From NCBI GenBank assembly GCA_013216135.1, contig JABSOS010000011.1, forward strand, positions 1 through 64,000: DNA of 64,000 bases, in the 5' to 3' direction. The translations under genes were made by a program, and so were the position numbers. The notes under the pieces are model-generated. The model was not told the origin of the DNA. It made no database searches and was given only the letters and a program-made list of their open reading frames with translations. Position 1 is the stretch's first letter; every line of letters starts with the position of its first letter. The stretch is from Candidatus Caenarcanales bacterium (GTDB lineage: Bacteria > Cyanobacteriota > Vampirovibrionia > LMEP-6097). Positions 10,184-19,233 of the stretch are shown here, in pieces.

Positions 10184-10523
10184 ACAGATCTTTTTCGTAC
10201 ATTTCTATAATTTCAAATGCTTCATTGTAAATGTAAATTAACAGGACACCATTCTCCATAATTACCTTTCTAGCTGCTCTTCCTTTCTTGTAATTTTTTA
10301 TGTAGAGGACTTGGTAGCCGTTTACTTCTAGTTCTATTACTGGTGATTTATTAATTGCTTGATAGCAAGCTACTTGGTTACCATTATCTAAGTTAAGGTA
10401 GCCTATTTTATTACCTAATTCATCAGTAACATATGAACTAAAACAATCTTCGTCTGATTTATTTTTGAACAAGTATTCAATTATTGGATCTTTATGATTT
10501 GTTTGATTATTTTCCATATTCAT
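10182..10523 (-). CDS. hypothetical protein, 113 aa
   Basis: Small soluble protein with an acidic/polar N-terminal third and a beta-rich remainder (VIELEVNGYQVLYIKNYKKG, then VLLIYIYNEAFEIIEMY). No signal peptide or membrane segment and no family recognised. The start could be the first ATG (10523) or the second, two codons in. The shared terminator at its 3' end and its own intergenic region support it as a real gene. Upstream lies the large cruciform at 10616-10708. Confidence 0.65.
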   Translation of the reverse strand: MNMENNQTNHKDPIIEYLFKNKSDEDCFSSYVTDELGNKIGYLNLDNGNQVACYQAINKSPVIELEVNGYQVLYIKNYKKGRAARKVIMENGVLLIYIYNEAFEIIEMYEKDL

Positions 10524-10615
10524 ATCGATAAAATTCTTATACGAAATAAAGATTATGATTTGATAATGAACTTGTAAAGTAAAGCTAAATATTTTTAAAA
10601 TTCCTGTTAATGATG

Positions 10616-10708
10616 GAAATTGAGCTGGCTTAGATACACCTCTTGCTGCGCCCCAGCGGAGCTGGGTCCCTAAGCTCGCAAGAAATGTATCTAAGCCAGC
10701 TCAATTTC
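10616..10708. repeat. 93-bp near-perfect cruciform/hairpin element
   Basis: A perfect 23-bp inverted repeat (10616-10638 with 10686-10708) contains a second stem, TCTTGC (10641-10646) with GCAAGA (10678-10683). At the tip is a third stem, CCCAGC-GGA-GCTGGG (10652-10666). The tip is markedly G+C richer than the surroundings. There is no T-run after it, so it is not a classic terminator. It fills the otherwise empty 344-bp gap between the 113-aa gene and pepA, the rest of which shows no coding sign. Confidence 0.75.
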
Positions 10709-10867
10709 GATTCCTTTATCCTTCAAAAAAATTTCAAAAATTTTTGCTTCCTACCTTCCTCCCATTGAGGAATATTGAACCTTGGGGATTTACTTATACC
10801 TGGGTTTTAGATGATCTGAAATTTGTAATTTGTAAAAAATAAAACTTTACTAATATAATGGTTATAG

Positions 10868-12247
10868 ATGAATAACCTTTTAGTTAAAGTATTAAAGCAA
10901 GAAAATAATAAGAAAAATCCCTTAGCGACAAGTAAGGATTTTGTTTACTTTCCAGATAAGAAATTGCTTGAGATTTATATAGGAAAGGCTAAGGATATCT
11001 CTGAGACTGAGCTAAGAAAGAAGGTTTCTGATGTGAATTGGAAGGATTTTGATGCTGATGAGGTTAGATTAGATACTAAAGGGCTTAGCGCTAGAGAAAT
11101 AGAGCTGGTTTATGAGATGATTTCCTTGAAATCTAAGGTTTTTGAGGCTTATAAAGTTAAATCTGATAAAAGAAAGGACTTGAAAGCTGTTAAAAGTTCA
11201 ACTGGTAAGAAAATTGTTTCTGCTGAGCGTGAAAAGTTAGTAAATGCTGTTAGTTATTGCCGTGATGTCGTTAGTTCTAATGCAAGTGAAGTTCATCCAG
11301 CTTTTATGGAGGCTGAAGCTAAGGCTCTTGCAGCTAAGTGTCCTGATATTAAGGTGAAAGTTATTAATGTAGCGCAAGCTGAGAAGCTAGGAATGGGCTG
11401 TTTGCTTGCCGTCGGTGCTGAAAGTATCGCTAATCATTCTAAAGAGTATCATCCACGTTTAGTTGTGCTTGAATTTAGCTCAGCTGCTTCTAAAAGTACA
11501 GCTAAAGCTGAGCATTTAGCGATAGTAGGTAAGGGAATTACTTATGATACTGGTGGTTTATGTATAAAACCTACTAAATATATGCTTGATATGAAGTCGG
11601 ATATGGCTGGTTCTGCTACTGTTCTATCGCTTTTCAAAATGATTTCTACACTTACAGCTGCTGAAAGAAAGAAAATTAAAAAGAAAATCACAGGTGTTTT
11701 AGCTTTATCTGAAAATGCTTTCGGAAATATGAGCTATAAGCCTGGAGATGTTTTAAAAGCTGCTAATGGTAAGACTGTTCAGGTTGTAGATACTGATGCT
11801 GAAGGTAGACTTGCTTTAGCTGATGGTTTAGCTTATTTAGGAACTTTAAGATCAAAACCTGACTATGTTGTAGATTTAGCTACTTTAACCGGGTCTATAG
11901 TGTCTACTTTAGGAGAAGTTGCAGCTGGAGCGATGACTAATGATGAGGACTTCTTAAAGTCTTTAACAGCTTCTTTTGAAGAAGAAGGTGAAAGATTATG
12001 GCATATGCCAATTCTTGAAGCTTGTAAGAAGAAGACGGAGTCTTCAATAGCTGATTTAGCTCACTGTAGTACTAGACCTGATGCGCTTATTGCTGCGCAG
12101 TTTTTAAGTAACTTTATACCTGAAAATTCTAAGTGGGTGCATTTAGATATTGCAGGAGTTGGTTTTATTGAAAATGATGGACTTTTTGCTTATAAAGGTG
12201 CTACCGGCTTTGGGGTTAAAGGTCTATTTAGATATATTTATTCATAG
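10868..12247 (+). CDS. pepA: leucyl aminopeptidase (M17 cytosolic type)
   Basis: 459 aa. Two-metal aminopeptidase that removes N-terminal residues in peptide turnover. The catalytic C-terminal domain holds the metal and active-site signature VVDTDAEGRLALADGLAY, the upstream Lys in GKGITYDTGGLCIKP, and DMKSDMAGSA. The N-terminal third is divergent, as usual in this family. TATAAT (10854-10859) ends 8 bases before the ATG with no SD, consistent with a leaderless transcript. The stop lies two bases from the stop of the convergent flagellin gene, so the two transcripts may overlap. Confidence 0.95.
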   Translation: MNNLLVKVLKQENNKKNPLATSKDFVYFPDKKLLEIYIGKAKDISETELRKKVSDVNWKDFDADEVRLDTKGLSAREIELVYEMISLKSKVFEAYKVKSDKRKDLKAVKSSTGKKIVSAEREKLVNAVSYCRDVVSSNASEVHPAFMEAEAKALAAKCPDIKVKVINVAQAEKLGMGCLLAVGAESIANHSKEYHPRLVVLEFSSAASKSTAKAEHLAIVGKGITYDTGGLCIKPTKYMLDMKSDMAGSATVLSLFKMISTLTAAERKKIKKKITGVLALSENAFGNMSYKPGDVLKAANGKTVQVVDTDAEGRLALADGLAYLGTLRSKPDYVVDLATLTGSIVSTLGEVAAGAMTNDEDFLKSLTASFEEEGERLWHMPILEACKKKTESSIADLAHCSTRPDALIAAQFLSNFIPENSKWVHLDIAGVGFIENDGLFAYKGATGFGVKGLFRYIYS

Positions 12248-12248
12248 T

Positions 12249-13187
12249 TTAGGGCAGTAAACCAAGCGCAACTTGTCCTTGAGAATTTGCTTGAGCAAGC
12301 ATAGCTACAGCGCTCTGAGATCTGATTTGCTCTTTAATTAAGGCTGAGCTTTCTTCTGCAATATCCGCATCCATTACATGTGACTTATAATCAGTAAAAT
12401 TGATTTTTTTATCTTCAAGGTAAGACATCTTTGCTTCGATGTGAGATTTGTATGCTCCCATTTCTGAGCGCATTCTGCTGACATTATCGATCATGATATC
12501 GAAGTCTTCTAAAGTGAAATTTCTGGTGTTATTGCCACCTCTTATGCTAGCTACACTAGTAGCCCCTAAGCTCATTTCTGTTAGTCTCTCTGGACTAGGA
12601 ATACCAAAGGTGATAGAACCTGGGACATTAGCAGAACCAGCAACAGATGATTCAACATTAATACCTCTATTTTCAGCGGTGCCATCTCTTAAAAGTAAAG
12701 TTAAAGACTCAGAGTCCTTAACCCCTGCTTGAATTACAATATCCATATCAGGATCTGAAATCTTTATATCATTAGTGTATCTAGTTTCTCTATCTGGATC
12801 ACCAAAGCCGGGCTGTGTATCAAAAGTTCTCACTATTTCATTGAAAGCTCTTTGCAAGGCAGCTAGTTCATCTTCTGAGTTTGTACCATTAAAAGCTTGT
12901 ACGCTAATTTCACGTAAGTTCTGTAATTTATCCTGAACGTCTCCTAGAAAAGCATCTGTTGTTTCTACATATGAAAGCCCATCATTAAGCTCCATTACCG
13001 CTTTATCTATGCCTCTGATTTGAGTATTGAGTTTTGCAGCTACAGAAATTCCTGCTACGTCATCTCCTGCACGGTTAATTCTTTTACCAGTGGAAAGTTT
13101 ATTGATGCTTTCACTAGCTCTTTGATTAGCTTTATTAAGTGCTCTTACGGAAAGAGAACTATTCGTATGTAAACTTATTTGACTCAT
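12249..13187 (-). CDS. fliC: flagellin
   Basis: 312 aa; structural protein of the flagellar filament. Both conserved ends are present: the N-terminal D0/D1 region (SSLSVRALNKANQRASESIN, KLSTGKRINRAGDDVAGISV) and the C-terminal D1/D0 region (DADIAEESSALIKEQIRSQS, AVAMLAQANSQGQVALGLLP). The central variable part is short (about 80 residues). Seven G directly before the ATG (13188-13194) may act as a ribosome site. A strong sigma-28 type promoter lies upstream at 13239-13265. No other flagellar structural gene is in the window, so filament expression is separated from the rest of the regulon. Confidence 0.97.
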   Translation of the reverse strand: MSQISLHTNSSLSVRALNKANQRASESINKLSTGKRINRAGDDVAGISVAAKLNTQIRGIDKAVMELNDGLSYVETTDAFLGDVQDKLQNLREISVQAFNGTNSEDELAALQRAFNEIVRTFDTQPGFGDPDRETRYTNDIKISDPDMDIVIQAGVKDSESLTLLLRDGTAENRGINVESSVAGSANVPGSITFGIPSPERLTEMSLGATSVASIRGGNNTRNFTLEDFDIMIDNVSRMRSEMGAYKSHIEAKMSYLEDKKINFTDYKSHVMDADIAEESSALIKEQIRSQSAVAMLAQANSQGQVALGLLP

Positions 13188-13238
13188 CCCCCCCAGAGAA
13201 TCTAGATTTGATTCATTGATTTAGTTTTACTTTTCTAG

Positions 13239-13265
13239 TTATCGGTTATTTGTTCTAGATCTTTA
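13239..13265 (-). promoter_or_regulatory. sigma-28 (FliA) promoter of the flagellin gene
   Basis: On the minus strand, TAAAGATC (13258-13265) is followed by exactly 11 bases and then ACCGATAA (13239-13246). The enterobacterial sigma-28 consensus is TAAAGTTT-N11-GCCGATAA, so 13 of 16 positions match with exact spacing. A transcript from here would have about a 45-base leader to the flagellin ATG. Confidence 0.85.
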
Positions 13266-13271
13266 ATGAAT

Positions 13272-14546
13272 CTAATAGTCAGTTATAAACCATTCACCTT
13301 CATCTTTCATTAAACTTACTTCTTGATTAGACCCTAAAAGCCATTTTTTAGAAAAATCTTCAACTGTAACTTCAGCTTCAGAACCTTTAAAAACTTCTAA
13401 GTCTTTTTCAAGTGGTGAAATCTTAAAAGTTACCTTATTTGTACTCGGATTATAATTTATAACTTTTGCTTGAAATCTTTGTTCATTTATATTTTCAAGA
13501 CCATCTAATTTTTGCTGAAATGATTGATTAAGTTTCTGTTTTAAATTTTCTTCTTTCTGTCCTAGTTTTAATTCAAGTTCTACCATCTGCTTATTTAATG
13601 TGTGATTTGGATTCGATATCACTGGTAACTCTTTAGAGTTATAATTTCCACTGTCTAGATCAGCTTGTATTTGTTCTAAACACTCTTGGTCATATTTCCC
13701 TAAGGGAATTGCGACTGCTAAGTATTTAGTGTCTAATCCACGTTTTTTTATTCTTGCAGCAGTACCCATATCGTCATAATCTGGAGCTATTGCGAGCTCT
13801 CCAGTCTCTCTAGCTTCTTTTTCAAGATCAGATTTTAACTCTCTTGAAAAAATATATAAAATACCTTGCTCATACTGATCTTTTACTCTTTTACTTGCAG
13901 TGCGTGTAAGTATTTCATAATCACTTAGATTATATGACTTGCCGTTTAGGCTTTTTGCTTTAATTATTCCAGGTGTCTTTTCTGAATTATCTTCTGTGAG
14001 CTTTTCACTAAGTTGATTTAATGCTATTAACCCAGAGATATCAACTTTTGTTACTCCACTCTCCCTATAAGCTCGGTATTGACTTCCTGCAGCATAATCA
14101 GTGAGTTGATCAACCATCGTATCCATTGACCATTCTCCTGCATTTTGAGTTTGTATAGTTTTAGAGACTTTAGCTTGACCTTCTTTCCCTAATACATCAA
14201 TATCACTTTCATTTAAGTAGACATATACATCGAGATTAGTTGATTCTGGAAGCTCACCTTCACTTGAAATAGCTCTATATACTGAATCTATTGATGTCCC
14301 ATGAATTGCAAAGCCTTCATCTTTGAAATATTTTTTTAATTTATCTAGGTTGACTTCACCATTATCAGAAACTATTCCTAACTCTTTAGCTTTATTAAAA
14401 GCTTTTACTATATTTTTAGCTGCATCTGGGTAATTAATAGTTGCAGAATCTTTTTTTACCGTTTCACCAAGTGCTGAAAGGTTAGTAACTTGAGTTACTT
14501 TTGCTTGTGAATTTTGAAATATATGTCCCTGTCCAGAAATCTCCAT
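13272..14546 (-). CDS. hypothetical protein, 424 aa
   Basis: Soluble protein with a Ser/Gln-rich N-terminus (MEISGQGHIFQNSQAKV) and no signal peptide. A basic, Gln/Glu-rich coiled coil (KLGQKEENLKQKLNQSFQQK) lies at about 325-350. The C-terminal ~70 residues look beta-rich (FQAKVINYNPSTNKVTFKIS). No family recognised. It ends just upstream of the sigma-28 promoter of flagellin, so readthrough is possible, but a flagellar role cannot be read from its sequence. Confidence 0.65.
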   Translation of the reverse strand: MEISGQGHIFQNSQAKVTQVTNLSALGETVKKDSATINYPDAAKNIVKAFNKAKELGIVSDNGEVNLDKLKKYFKDEGFAIHGTSIDSVYRAISSEGELPESTNLDVYVYLNESDIDVLGKEGQAKVSKTIQTQNAGEWSMDTMVDQLTDYAAGSQYRAYRESGVTKVDISGLIALNQLSEKLTEDNSEKTPGIIKAKSLNGKSYNLSDYEILTRTASKRVKDQYEQGILYIFSRELKSDLEKEARETGELAIAPDYDDMGTAARIKKRGLDTKYLAVAIPLGKYDQECLEQIQADLDSGNYNSKELPVISNPNHTLNKQMVELELKLGQKEENLKQKLNQSFQQKLDGLENINEQRFQAKVINYNPSTNKVTFKISPLEKDLEVFKGSEAEVTVEDFSKKWLLGSNQEVSLMKDEGEWFITDY

Positions 14547-14570
14547 ATAAATATATGGTAGGCTCGTGTA

Positions 14571-15356
14571 TTATTTTGATGTCAAAGTTCTTAAACTAGT
14601 CTTATCATTAATACATTCAAGACTTTTAGCATAATCCAAATCCTCTTCAGTATCTATTTCTGTCCATTCAAGACCTTGAGTGGATACAAGTTTAAGCTTT
14701 AACGGCGACCTTAAAGAAGAAATAACCTGATCTAAAGCATATTCATAATGCCTTTTAACATCATTTGCTTCGATTAATTCTGATAATTTAGCAGCATAAG
14801 TATCTTTATCTTTAGAGGCAATACGCATAATTCCAATATATTCACCATTAGCAGTATCATTTTCAAGACTTTTACTAACACGATTAATAAAACCACTCTG
14901 GTTTAAAGTCACTTTCATATCTTCATCGATAAGCTTTTTATGATCATCTATCACTAAAAAAGAACTATCTGAATTTTTAGCGGAATTGACTGCAAAGTCT
15001 AAAATCCTATCTTCAAAGACTATATCTGAATTGAAAATGAAAGTATTATCAGCTAAATAATCTTTAACCAAGTAGACAGAATAAATATTATCCTTAGAAT
15101 TAAAGTCTTCATTATATATGTAGTTAATTTTCAAATCTGAGAAATTTTTCTGTAGGTCTTTTAATTGATTTTTCATGTCTTCAGCAGCATGTCCGATTAC
15201 CACTTTAGCCTCATTAAATCCAGCTTTTGCGAGCTGTTTAAGCATTCTTGATAGTAAGCTGTCAATTTTATTAATTTTTAGGCAGGTTTTCGGTAAACCC
15301 TTTGTGAGAGAGCTAATGCGTGATGACATCCCGGCTGCAAGAATAATTGCTTTCAT
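14571..15356 (-). CDS. nucleotidyltransferase (sugar-nucleotide / LicC-like)
   Basis: About 261 aa from the ATG at 15356 (15365 is possible, adding three residues). The N-terminal MKAIILAAGMSSRISSLTKG followed by LPKTCLKI is the NTP-binding signature of nucleotidyltransferases that make NDP-sugars or CDP-choline. TFIFNSDIVFED corresponds to the metal-binding Asp motif. The length is close to small LicC/GlmU-N-type enzymes. Substrate cannot be decided. Probable role: activating a sugar or alcohol for surface glycans. The gene is divergent from the sigma factor gene. Confidence 0.8.
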   Translation of the reverse strand: MKAIILAAGMSSRISSLTKGLPKTCLKINKIDSLLSRMLKQLAKAGFNEAKVVIGHAAEDMKNQLKDLQKNFSDLKINYIYNEDFNSKDNIYSVYLVKDYLADNTFIFNSDIVFEDRILDFAVNSAKNSDSSFLVIDDHKKLIDEDMKVTLNQSGFINRVSKSLENDTANGEYIGIMRIASKDKDTYAAKLSELIEANDVKRHYEYALDQVISSLRSPLKLKLVSTQGLEWTEIDTEEDLDYAKSLECINDKTSLRTLTSK

Positions 15357-15427
15357 GGCAGTCATTATATCAAGTGAAAAATGTGGTATAACTAGATTGT
15401 ACTTTTAGGGAAATCTATCACTTAAGA

Positions 15428-16135
15428 ATGTCGGATAGCAAAGCTGATATTAAGTCTCTAGAAATAACTTCTGAGACTACTACTAGAGGAGCTGATATAG
15501 CGAAGTTTATGCCGCTCGTTGAGATGATCGCGCGTAAAGAATATGGCTCACGTAAGTACCAAAACATTTTTTCTTTTGATGAATTAGTAAACACAGGGCT
15601 TATTGCTGTTAATAATTTAATTGAACAAGCTAGGTCAAAGCAAGATACTAAGTATAATTCCAGTTATATTGCTCAATCTGTGAAGTGGGCGATTACAGAT
15701 GAACTGCGTAAAAGACAGTCTTGGTATGGAGTTAAGCGTACAGCACCTAGTGTTGATGCTGCTAAAGTTAAAAAAGAAGCTGACTCTACTGAAACTACTG
15801 TAATTAAGACTGCTGAAGATGCTAGAAAAGCAGTTTTCGAAGTAATCATGTCTGTTGAAGGCATGGAAGATGACCTAGGCTTTGCTCCTGCTGATGATAG
15901 TGAAGATCATTTAGATAGACTTGAGCTTCTAGCGATGAAAGAAAGCTTGAAGAAGTCTATTAATAAGCTTCCTGATAATTTGAAGAAAGTTATAATGATG
16001 AGATTCTACGAAAATATGTCAGGTAATGAAGTTGCTGAAGCATTAAACGTTACTCCTTCTAGAATTTCGCATATGATAAAAGAAGCCACGAAGAAGCTAA
16101 AAGTACTTATGATAGCTGAAGGCTATAATGATTGA
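15428..16135 (+). CDS. RNA polymerase sigma-70 family factor, FliA/SigF-like
   Basis: 235 aa. Region 2 is recognisable as NIFSFDELVNTGLIAVNNLI and YIAQSVKWAITDELRKRQSW, close to the FliA/WhiG type (…RGAxLDELR…). Region 4 is KLPDNLKKVIMMRFYENMSG followed by the helix-turn-helix NEVAEALNVTPSRISHMIKE. Region 1.1 is absent, so it is an alternative factor. Given the sigma-28 promoter on the flagellin gene 2 kb away, it is a reasonable candidate for the cognate factor; that link is inference. No anti-sigma gene is adjacent. Its last codons overlap the next gene by 8 bp, suggesting translational coupling. Confidence 0.85.
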   Translation: MSDSKADIKSLEITSETTTRGADIAKFMPLVEMIARKEYGSRKYQNIFSFDELVNTGLIAVNNLIEQARSKQDTKYNSSYIAQSVKWAITDELRKRQSWYGVKRTAPSVDAAKVKKEADSTETTVIKTAEDARKAVFEVIMSVEGMEDDLGFAPADDSEDHLDRLELLAMKESLKKSINKLPDNLKKVIMMRFYENMSGNEVAEALNVTPSRISHMIKEATKKLKVLMIAEGYND

Positions 16136-16688
16136 TCTCCCTTTTTTAGACGTAATTAAAGAATCAGGGGAGATGGGACTTTTTTTAGTAGCTCTAACGG
16201 AGTCTATTTTTTTCCCGATACCACCAGACTTTTTATATATTCCTATGATTTTAGGTGGGCATGAACACCCATATTTACTTGCAATGCTTGCAAGTATCGC
16301 TAGCGTAATAGGGGCAATTATTGCTTATGGAATTGGATTCTGGGGAGGTCGTCCTTTAGTATATAAACTAAGTAATAAGTCTATAGAGAAGTATCTAGTT
16401 CAGGTTGAGGACTTCTTTGCAAAATATGGTTCTGTTTCTATACTTCTTGCTGCATTTACGCCTATTCCTTTTAAAGTTTTTACCCTATCTTCTGGCATGG
16501 CAAAAATGCCTTTTAAACGTTTTATTTTATTTTCTATCTTAGGTAGAGCTGGTAGGTTTTATCTTGTTAGCTTTCTTTTGGTGAAATTTGGTGAATCCTT
16601 AATGCAGAACTTCTTTAAGTTCTCTTTATTATTAACAATCCCAGTTATTATCTACATTTTTTTGAAGAAAAAAAATAACCAATTATAA
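16128..16688 (+). CDS. DedA/VTT-family membrane protein (YqaA-like)
   Basis: 186 aa with four to five hydrophobic segments. It has the VTT/DedA pattern: ESIFFPIPPDFLYIPMILGG near the N-terminus, GAIIAYGIGFWGGRPL, and FTPIPFKVFTLSSGMAKMPF, equivalent to the family's re-entrant loop. DedA proteins act as lipid scramblases or flippases and support membrane homeostasis. It overlaps the sigma factor gene by 8 bp and is probably in the same operon. Confidence 0.85.
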   Translation: MIDLPFLDVIKESGEMGLFLVALTESIFFPIPPDFLYIPMILGGHEHPYLLAMLASIASVIGAIIAYGIGFWGGRPLVYKLSNKSIEKYLVQVEDFFAKYGSVSILLAAFTPIPFKVFTLSSGMAKMPFKRFILFSILGRAGRFYLVSFLLVKFGESLMQNFFKFSLLLTIPVIIYIFLKKKNNQL

Positions 16689-16772
16689 AGATTATTTTGA
16701 ATTAATTTTTTTTCATGAATTAATGAACTCTTAACCAAGTATTAATAATTTTTGTCACTAATTATAATAGAA

Positions 16773-17687
16773 ATGGGAAAAAGAGTAGAAAAACTTAAGT
16801 TGGAAAATATTCTGGCTTTAGATGCAGAAGTAGAGAAGAAGTCATTCTTCGAAGAACTGCAAACAGAAACAGCAAATATTGCTTTAGAAAACTCTTTTGA
16901 TGTAGATTTTACTAGAATCAACCAAGTTAAGCCTAAGTTAGAGACTAACTATGCTGTTCCTTGGAATGAAATTAACAATGAAAAGAAAGTTCGAGCTGTA
17001 GCTGAGTACTTTAAAAAGAACCCTTTTGCTCATTTAAAGAACTTTCCTAAAGCAAAGAAAATATTTTTAGATCTTTTTGATAATGTCGAAGATATTGATA
17101 AAAATATAGACCTACTTAGAGAGGAATTAGATAAAAATACTTCATCTAGAGATCAATACGGTAAAGTTATTATTAATATTACGAAGGATGAGTTAAATCC
17201 AGCAGCTTTTAAAATTCAGTTATTCCGTCCAATGATGGAAGAAATCAAACAGTTCTTTATTTTTGATTTAAACCAAGCAGAAGATAGTGTAAATAGACTT
17301 CAAGTTCATACTCAAAATGATAGATCTAAAAAGATGATTATTCTAAGATCTGTTAGTCCTAATAAAAAGAGAAGTCGAATTCCTTTAAAATCTATAGAGT
17401 TTGATTCTGAGATTTGGAAAGGATTTATCGGTTCAACTTTAAAATTAGAAAACCAAAGTAAAGCTATGGATTGTCTTGAAAGAAATCATGTGGTTTTTGA
17501 GGATTTTGTGAAGCGAGTGAATGGTAGAGAATCTAAATTCTTCCATTTCTTCGCTAAAGACTTTATTCGTAATATTTCTATTAGAACTAATAGTAAAGAT
17601 ACTAGTTTTATTAACTTTAAGACTGAAATAGGTCAGAATATCGAATTTAAAATTAATCGCTTAGCGATATCGATGCAGATTTCTTAA
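16773..17687 (+). CDS. hypothetical protein, ~304 aa
   Basis: I place the start at the ATG at 16773: TATAAT (16763-16768) ends 4 bases before it, and the longer frame from a TTG at 16752 would run through that promoter hexamer. The product is soluble and Lys/Asn/Phe-rich, with an N-terminal helix-forming part and a beta-rich C-terminal half (KKMIILRSVSPNKKRSRIPL). No family recognised. It precedes mlaE by about 23 bp, but mlaE has its own TATAAT. Confidence 0.65.
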   Translation: MGKRVEKLKLENILALDAEVEKKSFFEELQTETANIALENSFDVDFTRINQVKPKLETNYAVPWNEINNEKKVRAVAEYFKKNPFAHLKNFPKAKKIFLDLFDNVEDIDKNIDLLREELDKNTSSRDQYGKVIINITKDELNPAAFKIQLFRPMMEEIKQFFIFDLNQAEDSVNRLQVHTQNDRSKKMIILRSVSPNKKRSRIPLKSIEFDSEIWKGFIGSTLKLENQSKAMDCLERNHVVFEDFVKRVNGRESKFFHFFAKDFIRNISIRTNSKDTSFINFKTEIGQNIEFKINRLAISMQIS

Positions 17688-17710
17688 GAGCTTAAGCTAT
17701 AATTGACTAG

Positions 17711-18490
17711 ATGATCTTCAGCCTAAGAAGATACTTAAGAGTCATTAATTCCTATTTGCAAACTATTGCAAAGGCAGTTTTTTATTTTTTTCGTTCACTT
17801 CAATACACTTTAAATTTAAAAATATTCATTCCTAACTTGGTTAGCTATGCAAATAATTTGATTTGTTCAGTAACTTTACCGACTATCGTTATTGCAGCAG
17901 CCATAGGCGTGGTTATTGGAGTTCAACTCGGTCCCCAATTTGTTAGTAAGGGTGTAGGAGCTAAGCTTGGAATTTTGACTTTACTTACGATGAGTCGTGA
18001 GTTAGTACCTATTTTAGGTGGTTTTATGCTTGCAACTCAGTATGGAACAGCACTTACAGCTGAAATCGCCAATATGAAAATTACTGAACAGTTAGATGCT
18101 TTAAAGATTTTTAAAGTCAGTCCTAGTTTTTATATTATTACTCCAGCATTGATTGCTGGATTTTTCTTAACACCTTTAATTTTCTGGCTTGCAGTATTAA
18201 TGGGTACTTTGAGTACCTATGTGACCGTGGCTTTAAATGAAAATCTAGCCTGGAACGGTTTTTTATCAAGTATTCTTGATTACTTTAAACTTGATGATGC
18301 TTTGCTTTGCTTGTCTAAAGCCATGCTCTTCTCTACTTTAATAGTAATTATTGCATCGACTATTGGCTTAAATGTAGGTGGCGGTGGCGCCCGTGAAGTA
18401 GGTAAAGCTACTACGGCTACTGTTATCGCCTGCTTTATCGTCGTTATAGTTGTAGATTTAGTTGTTACAATGGCTTATCTGGATCTTTAA
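17711..18490 (+). CDS. mlaE: MlaE-family lipid ABC transporter permease
   Basis: 259 aa, about five to six membrane segments. Conserved MlaE features are LGPQFVSKGVGAKLGILTLL, the cytoplasmic coupling helix region LLTMSRELVPILGGFMLATQ, EIANMKITEQLDAL and NVGGGGAREVGKATTATVI. MlaE permeases move phospholipids between inner and outer membrane, so this supports a double-membrane cell. The ATPase (MlaF) and substrate-binding protein (MlaD) are not adjacent. TATAAT (17698-17703) ends 7 bases before the ATG, probably leaderless. Confidence 0.93.
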   Translation: MIFSLRRYLRVINSYLQTIAKAVFYFFRSLQYTLNLKIFIPNLVSYANNLICSVTLPTIVIAAAIGVVIGVQLGPQFVSKGVGAKLGILTLLTMSRELVPILGGFMLATQYGTALTAEIANMKITEQLDALKIFKVSPSFYIITPALIAGFFLTPLIFWLAVLMGTLSTYVTVALNENLAWNGFLSSILDYFKLDDALLCLSKAMLFSTLIVIIASTIGLNVGGGGAREVGKATTATVIACFIVVIVVDLVVTMAYLDL

Positions 18491-18495
18491 TAACT

Positions 18496-19185
18496 ATGGA
18501 TTATTTAGATAAATACGCTGTTGAATTTGAAAAGCTCTTTGAGCTTTATAAAGAGTTTAATGCTCACACTAATATTTCTGCGATAAGAGAGAAAGGCGAT
18601 GTCTATGAAAAGCATTTTAAAGATGCATTAGAGTTTTTCCCTGATTTAAAGAGGTTAGCTGAGCAAAGTGAAGCTCCATTAAAGATTATTGATATCGGAA
18701 CTGGTGGTGGTTTTCCGACATTGCCTCTTGCTTTAGTTGCAAAGAAAGAAGGTTTAGATCTCCATTTCACAGCTTTAGACTCTGTGGGAAAGAAACTGAA
18801 GTTTATTGATTTAGTAAATGAAGAGATGGGATTAGATAATGTTTCTACACTCCACGCTCGTGCTGAAGAGATCGGAATGCTAGGGCAAGCTTATCGTGAG
18901 AGCTTTGATATTGCGCTGTGCCGCTCTGTAGCTTATTTAAATATTGTTATTGAGTTGTCTGTTCCTTTATTGAAAAAAGATGCTTATTTTGTCGCCTTTA
19001 AGCAGTTAGGGGAAAGTGAATTAAAAGATGCAACTAAAGCTATTAAGGAATTTAATATTAACTTAGAGTCAGAGAAGAGTTATGGCGTAAATCAGGAAAA
19101 ACAAATTTTGATTTTTAAAAAGACTCAAAGTACAGCCAAGAAGTATCCACGCAAGTATTCTCAGATTAAAGCTAAGCCTATTTGA
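18496..19185 (+). CDS. rsmG: 16S rRNA (guanine527-N7)-methyltransferase RsmG
   Basis: 229 aa. SAM-dependent methylation of G527 in 16S rRNA. The SAM-binding loop reads IDIGTGGGFPTLPLAL, followed by the acidic strand ALDSVGKKLKFI. The N-terminal substrate region, YKEFNAHTNISAIRE, is typical. The basic tail (KKYPRKYSQIKAKP) carries the KxxRK element of the family. Starts 5 bp after mlaE, so probably cotranscribed. Confidence 0.93.
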   Translation: MDYLDKYAVEFEKLFELYKEFNAHTNISAIREKGDVYEKHFKDALEFFPDLKRLAEQSEAPLKIIDIGTGGGFPTLPLALVAKKEGLDLHFTALDSVGKKLKFIDLVNEEMGLDNVSTLHARAEEIGMLGQAYRESFDIALCRSVAYLNIVIELSVPLLKKDAYFVAFKQLGESELKDATKAIKEFNINLESEKSYGVNQEKQILIFKKTQSTAKKYPRKYSQIKAKPI

Positions 19186-19233
19186 TATTTAGCTCACTAA
19201 ATCAAGTCAATCCATAATATAATTAAGAGACGG

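Noticed and set aside
10641..10683. Third copy of the atpD-flanking repeat
   Set aside because: Shares only TTGCTGCG with copies A and B; length, ends and internal sequence differ.
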